Below are positions 1 through 5,264 of a DNA stretch of 19,611 nucleotides, in pieces; within the stretch, counting starts at the first letter, position 1, and each line of letters begins with the position of its first letter. The notes under the pieces were generated by a model, which was not told the origin of the DNA, did not search any database, and was given only the letters and a program-made list of their open reading frames with translations. The stretch lies in the NCBI GenBank assembly GCA_040901495.1, contig JBBDYO010000056.1:1-19611 (forward strand). Direction: 5' to 3'. The translations under genes and the position numbers were made by a program. The DNA is from VRUE01 sp040901495 (GTDB taxonomy: Bacteria > Actinomycetota > Thermoleophilia > Solirubrobacterales > 70-9).

Positions 1-123
1 GTGATCGAGGAGTCGGCGATCGAGTTCGAGCACGAGGTCGAGGACACCGAGGAGGTCGTCGACAAGTTCAAGGAGTTCCTCGACGAGGTCTCGCCCGAGG
101 ACTTCGCCCAGGGCGACTCCTAG
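1..123 (+). CDS. C-terminal tail of a gene cut by the window edge, probably bifunctional nuclease family (DUF151)
   Basis: The first 123 bases are an open frame ending in TAG. They encode about 40 residues that are very acidic and predicted helical, ending in DKFKEFLDEVSPEDFAQGDS. No start is visible, so this is only the end of a longer protein. The 'KFxEFLDxVSPEDF' ending resembles, from memory, the C-terminal tail of actinobacterial DUF151 bifunctional nuclease proteins; that is recall, not an alignment. The catalytic part lies outside the window. The stop codon is the first base triplet of the palindromic element at 120-288 and may be part of its target site. Alternative: any protein with an acidic helical tail. 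Confidence 0.55.
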   Translation: MIEESAIEFEHEVEDTEEVVDKFKEFLDEVSPEDFAQGDS

Positions 124-288
124 AGGCTTGATGTGGGTTATCCACGCACACGGATGACGCCGCATGCCTTCGCTGGGCGCCACCCTCGGTCTCGCGGGTA
201 GTAACCACTACCCGCTTCACCCGCGCGCGGCGCCCAGCTCGGCCTACGACGCCCCCGCGCACGCGCCTAACCCACATCAAGCCTCTAG
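120..288. repeat. Long palindromic (MITE-like) element with perfect 21-bp terminal inverted repeats
   Basis: Bases 120-140 and 268-288 are perfect reverse complements (21 bp). Nested inside are a perfect 10-bp pair (172-181 with 229-238) and a perfect 9-bp hairpin (194-202 with 207-215) around an AACC loop. Between the outer and middle arms, 143-168 pairs with 241-266 at 16 Watson-Crick positions. Eight further positions are A/C oppositions, with one mismatch and one bulged base. Position 182/228 adds a ninth A/C opposition. In RNA of the minus strand all nine become G-U wobbles; in plus-strand RNA they are mismatches. The element has no credible ORF. CTAG occurs at both ends (120-123, 285-288), compatible with a duplicated CTAG or TA target as used by some IS5- and IS630-type elements. 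It fills the whole gap between two convergent genes and may also terminate both transcripts. Confidence 0.85.
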
Positions 289-914
289 ACCAAGGCGCTG
301 TCTTCGGCAGCCATTGTCCGCGAACAGCAGGAGCGCCTCCACGTCACAAGGCGCGCCGCGTAGATTCCCACCGCCACCAGCAGCGGCGGCAGCCACGCGA
401 CGATCCCTTCGGCCACCGCGGCCGCCATGGTGAACGTGAAGACGGCGAAGACCCAGTGTTCGCCCAGCCGCTGGAGCAGGTCGACCCGGGCGGAGCCCAG
501 CTTGGCCTTGAAGCCGTCGAACGAGGTCAGCACGATCCCGCCGATCAGGAAATAGGCAAGGCCGCCCGCGAGCAGTGAGAGCACCAGCGGGGCTACACCC
601 GCGAAGACGACCAGGCAGGCGATCAGGACGAGGTGGACCGCGAAGATCGCGGCGAATGCGCGCCAAAGCAGGCCTTGGACGGCCGGCAGCCATGGATTGC
701 GCGGCCTCCCGCGCAGCGCCGCAAACGCCGGGGCCGCGTAGGCGGCGGCGAGGAAGGGGAATGCCCAGCCCGCGGTGAGGCGCAGCCCGACCTCCAACCC
801 GTGCTGCCCCGTCCCCGCGACCGCTACAGAGCCGATCGCGAGCGCGGCAGCCACCGCTGCGGCGCCCAGCACCACCTCGGCTTCTCGACCTCGTATCACC
901 CCTTCACCACGCAC
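285..914 (-). CDS. Six-helix membrane protein of unknown function, last gene of the ddl operon
   Basis: This 209-residue protein is almost entirely hydrophobic. Probable membrane segments lie near residues 10-34, 43-68, 82-109, 110-133, 152-175 and 176-192. The third helix has a histidine (WRAFAAIFAVHLVLIA) and a basic/His loop precedes the fifth (LQRLGEHWVF). That is loosely reminiscent of ferric-reductase/YedZ-like heme-binding membrane domains, but the match is weak and I do not assign a function. The start is GTG at 914, three bases after the ddl stop, so it is probably translated from the same mRNA. The C-terminus (RRSCCSRTMAAEDSALV) is soluble. Its TAG stop (287-285) lies inside the right arm of the palindromic element. 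Confidence 0.75.
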   Translation of the reverse strand: MRGEGVIRGREAEVVLGAAAVAAALAIGSVAVAGTGQHGLEVGLRLTAGWAFPFLAAAYAAPAFAALRGRPRNPWLPAVQGLLWRAFAAIFAVHLVLIACLVVFAGVAPLVLSLLAGGLAYFLIGGIVLTSFDGFKAKLGSARVDLLQRLGEHWVFAVFTFTMAAAVAEGIVAWLPPLLVAVGIYAARLVTWRRSCCSRTMAAEDSALV

Positions 915-917
915 GGT

Positions 918-1859
918 TCAGTGAGCGCTCGAGTGCGACGGCAGCAGGGCCAGCTCGAGGATCCGCTCGACCAGCTGCTCGAATGACATCCCGGCCGCCT
1001 CGGCCGCCTGTGGCAGCAAGCTGGTGTCGGTGAGACCGGGGATCGCGTTCACCTCGAGCACCTGCGGCCCGCTCTCCTCGAGGATCAGGTCGACGCGGGA
1101 GAAGCCCGAGCAGCCGAGCGCCTTATAGGCATCGAGGGCAGCCGAGGTGACGGCCTCGTGCTCCGCCTGGGCCAGCTCGGCCGGGCAGACGAACGCGGTG
1201 CGCCCGATCTCATAGCGCGCCTCAAAGTCGTAGCGGTCGCCATCGCTGGGGATCGCCTCGACCACCGGCAGCGCCTCGTCGTCGAGGATGCTCACCGCGA
1301 GCTCGCGACCGCTGACGAACTGCTCGAGGAGCACCCGGTCGTCGTAGCTGAAGGCCGAGATCAGCGCCTCCGGCACCTCGCGCCATCCGGCGGCGAACTT
1401 CACGCCCAGCGCCGAGCCCCCGCGGCTCGGCTTGACGACCAGCGGGAAGCCCAGCCGGACCTCCAGCTTTGCCAGCAGGTCGGCCGCACCCAGCTCCCGG
1501 AACGCGGTCTCGTTGAAGGCGAACCACTCTGGCGTCGGCACGCCTGCGCCCCGCATCTGGTGCTTGGCGAGGACCTTGTCCATGCAGCGGGCGCAGGCAG
1601 CCACACCCGGTCCCGTGAACGGGATGTCGAGGATCTCGAGCAGCTCCTGGGTGGTGCCGTCCTCACCTCCGGGACCGTGCATGGCGACGAAGGCGACGTC
1701 GGGGCGCTCCGCGATCAATCGCTTAACGAGGCCGGTGTCGGCGTCGAGGGGGAGCGGCTCGTGGCCGATCCTCCGGAGCGCGTCCTCGACCCGCGCGCCG
1801 GAGCGCAGAGAGACGCCGCGCTCCAGCGAGCGGCCGCCCTTGAGCACGGCGACCTTCAC
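918..1859 (-). CDS. ddl: D-alanine--D-alanine ligase
   Basis: A 313-residue ATP-grasp ligase that joins two D-alanines with ATP in the cytoplasm, supplying the terminal dipeptide of peptidoglycan precursors. Family motifs are in order: GGRSLERGVSL near residue 8, HGPGGEDGT at 61-69, the ATP-binding loop KPSRGGSALGV at 143-153, the omega-loop ARY at 214-216, and the C-terminal metal/substrate motif LEVNAIPGLT near 275. The tyrosine kept in ARY is the residue associated with D-Ala-D-Ala rather than D-Ala-D-lactate ligases. The usual VNTxPG reads VNAIPG, a mild change. Length is at the short end of the family. The GTG start (1859) overlaps the TGA of the upstream aminotransferase as GTGA, implying translational coupling. 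It is followed after three bases by the membrane protein gene. Confidence 0.93.
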   Translation of the reverse strand: MKVAVLKGGRSLERGVSLRSGARVEDALRRIGHEPLPLDADTGLVKRLIAERPDVAFVAMHGPGGEDGTTQELLEILDIPFTGPGVAACARCMDKVLAKHQMRGAGVPTPEWFAFNETAFRELGAADLLAKLEVRLGFPLVVKPSRGGSALGVKFAAGWREVPEALISAFSYDDRVLLEQFVSGRELAVSILDDEALPVVEAIPSDGDRYDFEARYEIGRTAFVCPAELAQAEHEAVTSAALDAYKALGCSGFSRVDLILEESGPQVLEVNAIPGLTDTSLLPQAAEAAGMSFEQLVERILELALLPSHSSAH

Positions 1860-3211
1860 GGTCCTTCACCAGCTTTTCGAAATGGCAAAACATCGGCCTG
1901 CTCGCCGCCGTCGGAAGCTTGGGGGGTCACAGGGTGTTCGCCGGTCAGGGTCCCGTACAGCTCGACCTGCTCGGCGATCACTTTCCCGATCCGCCGGATG
2001 CCCTCCTTGATCACGTCCTCATCCACCCCCGAGAAGTTGAGCCGCATCGAGTTGCGCCCGCGCCCGTCGACGTAGGCGGCCTGCCCGGGGACGAAGGCGA
2101 CGTCGTCGCGCAGCGCCTTGGCCAGCAGATCGCTGGTGTCGAGGAACTCGGGCAGCGTCGCCCAGATGAAGAGCCCGCCTTCGGGCTCGGTCCAGGTCGC
2201 CTGCGGGGGGAAGTGCTCGCGCAGCGCAGCGACCATCGTGTCGCGCCGGTCGCGGTAGATCTCGACCAGGCTCGCGACGTAGTCCTGCCAGCGCCCTTCG
2301 GCGAAGTACTCCTGCACGAAGTACTGGGTCAGCGTCGAGGTGCAGAGATCGGCCGCCTGCTTGCCGAGCACGATCTTCTCCATCACCGGCGGTGGCGCCA
2401 CCGCCCCGCCGAGCCGTATACCCGGGGGGAGGATCTTCGAGAAGGTGCCGACGTAGATCACGAAGTCGCCCCCGTCGAGCTGGTACAGGGGCGGCAGCGC
2501 CTCGCCCCCGAAGCGGAGCAGGCCGTAGGGGTTGTCCTCGACGACCAGCAGCTCGCGATGGCGCGCCAGCTCGACCAAGCGCCGCCGCCGTTCGAGCGAG
2601 AGCGTCACTCCCGCGGGGTTCTGGAAGCTCGGCACCGAGTAGACGAATTTCGGCCGGCGCCCTTCGTCGTCGAGCCTCCCCAGTACTTCCTCCAGCTCTT
2701 CGATCCGCATCCCCTCGGAATCGCACTCGATCTGGATGACCTCGGCCTGGTAGCTGCAGAAGACCGGCACGGCGCCGGGGTAGGTCGGGGCCTCGCAGAT
2801 GATCACGTCGCCGGGGTCGATGAGCGTCTTGCAGATCAGGTCGATTGCCTGCTGGCCCCCGGTGGTGACGATCACGTCATCGGGGTCCGGCAGCATGCCC
2901 TCGGCCCCCATCACCTGGAGGATGCAGTCGACCGTCTCGGCGAAGCCCTCGGTCGGCCCGTACTGAAGGGCCTCGGCCGCCGACTCCTGCGCGATACGGG
3001 TCATCTGGGCGGCGAAGGTCCCCGGTGGGAACGTTGACGTGTCGGGCAGGCCTCCCGCAAGCGAGATCACCTCCGGGCGCGCCGTGATCGCCATCAGGTC
3101 GCGCATCGCGGAGGAGCGCATCACGCGTGTGCGCTCGGCGAAGAGCCCCGCGTAGCGCTCCAGATCTCGGGTGCGCGTGTGCGCCCGCCGTCTGTGTGGC
3201 GGCTCAGACAT
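1856..3211 (-). CDS. PLP-dependent aminotransferase, fold type I, LysN/2-aminoadipate aminotransferase-like
   Basis: A 451-residue class I/II aminotransferase. Visible motifs are SLAGGLPD (50-57), QYGPTEG (83-89), TTGGQQAID (116-124), EAPTYPGA (140-147), PSFQNPAG (194-201), VEDNPYGLLRF (224-234) and GTFSKILPPGIRLGG (255-269), with K259 the expected PLP lysine. This motif set is that of the LysN/MocR-catalytic-domain branch, whose members act on 2-aminoadipate and other amino acids. The exact substrate cannot be read. There is no N-terminal DNA-binding domain, only about 40 basic residues, so it is not a MocR regulator. It is the first gene of the operon with ddl, and its TGA overlaps the ddl start. 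A TACACT hexamer (3223-3218) six bases before the ATG suggests a leaderless mRNA. Supplying an amino acid to the ligase is possible but unproven. Confidence 0.9.
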   Translation of the reverse strand: MSEPPHRRRAHTRTRDLERYAGLFAERTRVMRSSAMRDLMAITARPEVISLAGGLPDTSTFPPGTFAAQMTRIAQESAAEALQYGPTEGFAETVDCILQVMGAEGMLPDPDDVIVTTGGQQAIDLICKTLIDPGDVIICEAPTYPGAVPVFCSYQAEVIQIECDSEGMRIEELEEVLGRLDDEGRRPKFVYSVPSFQNPAGVTLSLERRRRLVELARHRELLVVEDNPYGLLRFGGEALPPLYQLDGGDFVIYVGTFSKILPPGIRLGGAVAPPPVMEKIVLGKQAADLCTSTLTQYFVQEYFAEGRWQDYVASLVEIYRDRRDTMVAALREHFPPQATWTEPEGGLFIWATLPEFLDTSDLLAKALRDDVAFVPGQAAYVDGRGRNSMRLNFSGVDEDVIKEGIRRIGKVIAEQVELYGTLTGEHPVTPQASDGGEQADVLPFRKAGEGP

Positions 3212-3217
3212 CCCTGA

Positions 3218-3227
3218 AGTGTAGGTT
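3218..3227. promoter_or_regulatory. Overlapping divergent -10 elements, both predicted leaderless
   Basis: Only 23 bases separate the ATG of the aminotransferase (3211, minus) from the GTG at 3235 (plus). On the minus strand TACACT (3223-3218) is followed by six bases and then ATG. On the plus strand TAGGTT (3222-3227) is followed by seven bases and then GTG. The two hexamers share two base pairs. Neither gene has a Shine-Dalgarno sequence or a recognisable -35. The spacing puts both start sites at or next to the start codon. Confidence 0.45.
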
Positions 3228-3234
3228 TTACCCA

Positions 3235-3669
3235 GTGAGCTTCCTGTCCGGCATGGGTCTTGAGCTGGCCATCGGCATTGCGATCGGGATGCTGGCGGGC
3301 ACCACCGGGACTCGCGGATCGGCCCGCGGGCGAATGACTCTCCTGGCCGCGGTCATCGGCCTGGTGGTCGGCATCTTCTTCGCCGGCTCGGCGGACCTGA
3401 GCGCTCCGCTCGGCGGGTTGTTCAGCCTGATCGGCGCCGCCGTCGGCTGCGTCGTGATCAGCGACGTCGTCAACGGCGCCAGCCAGCGCGAAGGCGGTCG
3501 ATCCGGCGCACTCGGGTTCCTCATCTTCCTCGCTGCCCTGTTTGCCCTCGGCGTCTCGCTGCTGGTGCACGAGTTCGGCTTGGTGGCGCTCATCGTCTTG
3601 ATCTGGCTGGGCGCCTCGCGCCACCGCCAGGTCCAGCGCAAGCACGCGGGCCTGCGGGTCCTCCGCTAG
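3235..3669 (+). CDS. Small integral membrane protein of unknown function
   Basis: The product is 144 residues if GTG 3235 is the start, or 138 from ATG 3253. The frame is open further upstream to 3127, but that part overlaps the divergent aminotransferase, is Cys/Arg-rich and is unlikely to be translated. Four hydrophobic segments are visible: ELAIGIAIGMLAG, MTLLAAVIGLVVGIFFAG, LGGLFSLIGAAVGCVVISDVV, and a long pair running from LGFLIFLAALFALGVSLL to LVALIVLIWLG. The glycine-rich helices look loosely like small GlsB/YeaQ-type proteins, but no signature was recognised. The tail (RHRQVQRKHAGLRVLR) is basic and presumably cytoplasmic. GTG 3235 is preferred because of the -10 at 3222-3227. Confidence 0.7.
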   Translation: MSFLSGMGLELAIGIAIGMLAGTTGTRGSARGRMTLLAAVIGLVVGIFFAGSADLSAPLGGLFSLIGAAVGCVVISDVVNGASQREGGRSGALGFLIFLAALFALGVSLLVHEFGLVALIVLIWLGASRHRQVQRKHAGLRVLR

Positions 3670-3731
3670 GCCCAGCCAAACCCGCCACCGCTCCCGCACC
3701 GCTCGGCCCGCCCGCGAGGGCTTCATCATTC

Positions 3732-3745
3732 GGCGGGATGCCGCC
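3732..3745 (+). promoter_or_regulatory. GC hairpin presenting the start codon of the phosphodiesterase gene
   Basis: GGCGG (3732-3736) and CCGCC (3741-3745) are perfect complements and leave a four-base GATG loop that contains the ATG at 3738. No Shine-Dalgarno is visible upstream. In the mRNA the start codon would sit in the loop of a five-GC stem, which could limit initiation. In a GC-rich genome a stem this short may be chance. Confidence 0.3.
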
Positions 3746-5264
3746 CAGGAAGCTCGTCCTCACCTATGTCGACTCGCTGCGGACCGACATGCTGCAACGC
3801 GCCGTCGACGAGGGGCGGGCGCCCAGCTTCGGGGCGCTGCTGGAGCGCGGGAACCTGGTCCCGGATTGCGTCTCGAGCTTCCCTTCGGTGACCCCGGTGG
3901 CATGCGCGGAGATGGTCACCGGGACCGCCGCCGACGAGCATTGGATCAGCGGGATGAACTGGTACCACCGGCTGGAGCGGCGCTACGTGGAGTACGGCTC
4001 CTCGCTGGAGGCGACGCGCACCGTGGGCGTGTTCCGGGCGCTCTACGACCTCGTCTACAACATGAACCTGGCCCACCTGAACCCCGATGCGGAGACCGTC
4101 TTCGAGCGCCTCGATGACGCGGGCCTCAACACGGCCTGCACGCCCTTTCTGATCTACCGCGGCCGCCATCGGCACCAGGTCTCTCTCGACGGCCTGCTGC
4201 GCCGCGCCGTCGACGCGACCCAGCTCAAGTTCCGCCACCACACCTGGGGCCCTCGCGAGCTCTTCTACGGTGACCTCTACGCCAGTCGCGAGGTCCCCTG
4301 CCGCTCGACCTCGATCCCCGGCAACCGGGACGGCTACGCGGGCTGCTGCGCCGCCGAGCTGGCGAAGGACGACGGCTTCGACTTCCTGCTCCTCTCCCTT
4401 CCGGACAACGACAACTACTCTCACCGCCACGGCCCCGAAGCGAGCGTCGAGTCGATCGCCAAGGCCGACCACTCGTTCTCGATGCTGGTCGAGGCGGCGG
4501 GTGGCATGGACGCGTTCCTCGAGGAGCACGCCGTGATCCTGCTCGCTGACCATGCCCAGACGCCGGTGCAACGCGGCCTGCCCCTCGCCGAGCTGCTCGG
4601 CCGGGATTGGCGGGTCCTGAAACCGTCCGAGGACCGGCCCGACCCCGCGCAGCTGGCTGTCAGCCCGACGGGCCGCGCAGCCCACGTCTACCTGCTGGAC
4701 GGCGGTGGGGAGCCCGCCGAGCACCGCGAGGTCCGGCGCGTCCTCACCGAGATGGAAGGGGCCGACCTCGTCTGCTGGCTCGAGGCTCGCGACGGCGCTC
4801 CCTTGCGGCGGCAAGGGGTGGGGATCGCGGCTGTCGACGGGGTAACAGCCGTGGTGGAGCGGAACGGGCAGCGTCTGCGTTTCCGCCCGGGCGAGGAGGT
4901 CGAGGACCTGCGCGGACGGTGCTGGGAGCTCGAGGGTGAGTTGGAGACGCTGGAGGCCTCGCTGGTCGATGGCCGGCTCCGCAGCGAGGAGTACCCCGAC
5001 CCGCTCGGCCGCGTGTTCTCAGCGCTGGCCGCTCCTCACGCTGGGGACTTCATCGTCTCCTTGGCGCTGGGCTACGAGGCGCTGGACTGGGGAGGGGTCA
5101 GTCACGCAGGCGGCGGCAGCCACGGGGCGCTGCACCGCGACGACTCGCTTGGGCCCCTGCTCTTCGTCGGCTGCGGCCCCAGCGACCCCGCCGAGCGGCC
5201 GCAGTGGTCCCTGCGCGACGTGGCGCCTGTCGTCCTGCAGCATTTTGGGCTCGATGACGAGTAG
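3738..5264 (+). CDS. Alkaline-phosphatase-superfamily phosphodiesterase (type I phosphodiesterase/nucleotide pyrophosphatase-like)
   Basis: A 508-residue two-metal hydrolase. Signature residues are in the superfamily order: D12 in YVDSLRTDM, the nucleophile T52 in FPSVTPVACAEMVTGT, D225 and H229 in PDNDNYSHRHGPE, D271-H272 in LADHAQ, and the last metal histidine H462 in GSHGAL. Family members hydrolyse phosphodiester or phosphonate bonds; the substrate here is not readable. Residues 275-455 carry an inserted alpha/beta region typical of the class. There is no signal peptide (it begins MPPRKLVLTYVDS), so it is probably cytoplasmic, unusual for the envelope-acting members. The end overlaps the next gene's ATG by 11 bases, suggesting joint expression with the glycosyltransferase-like protein and a shared, perhaps lipid- or nucleotide-linked, substrate (inference). 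Confidence 0.87.
   Translation: MPPRKLVLTYVDSLRTDMLQRAVDEGRAPSFGALLERGNLVPDCVSSFPSVTPVACAEMVTGTAADEHWISGMNWYHRLERRYVEYGSSLEATRTVGVFRALYDLVYNMNLAHLNPDAETVFERLDDAGLNTACTPFLIYRGRHRHQVSLDGLLRRAVDATQLKFRHHTWGPRELFYGDLYASREVPCRSTSIPGNRDGYAGCCAAELAKDDGFDFLLLSLPDNDNYSHRHGPEASVESIAKADHSFSMLVEAAGGMDAFLEEHAVILLADHAQTPVQRGLPLAELLGRDWRVLKPSEDRPDPAQLAVSPTGRAAHVYLLDGGGEPAEHREVRRVLTEMEGADLVCWLEARDGAPLRRQGVGIAAVDGVTAVVERNGQRLRFRPGEEVEDLRGRCWELEGELETLEASLVDGRLRSEEYPDPLGRVFSALAAPHAGDFIVSLALGYEALDWGGVSHAGGGSHGALHRDDSLGPLLFVGCGPSDPAERPQWSLRDVAPVVLQHFGLDDE

Noticed and set aside
164..433. Small plus-strand frame through the palindromic element
   Set aside because: Pro/Arg/Ala-rich, runs through the inverted repeats and into the antisense of the neighbouring gene; the element looks non-coding.
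1919..3037. 372-residue open frame on the plus strand
   Set aside because: It is antisense to the aminotransferase, which has every family motif. The product is rich in Arg, His, Gly, Asp and Val as expected of a shadow frame and shows no domain.
3726..4814. 362-residue open frame on the minus strand
   Set aside because: Antisense to the phosphodiesterase gene, with no recognisable motif; the sense frame has all metal ligands.
4936..5253. N-terminal extension of the glycosyltransferase-like protein
   Set aside because: Lies within the phosphodiesterase coding region out of frame and is Ser/Arg/Trp-rich; ATG 5254 gives a normal signal-like N-terminus.
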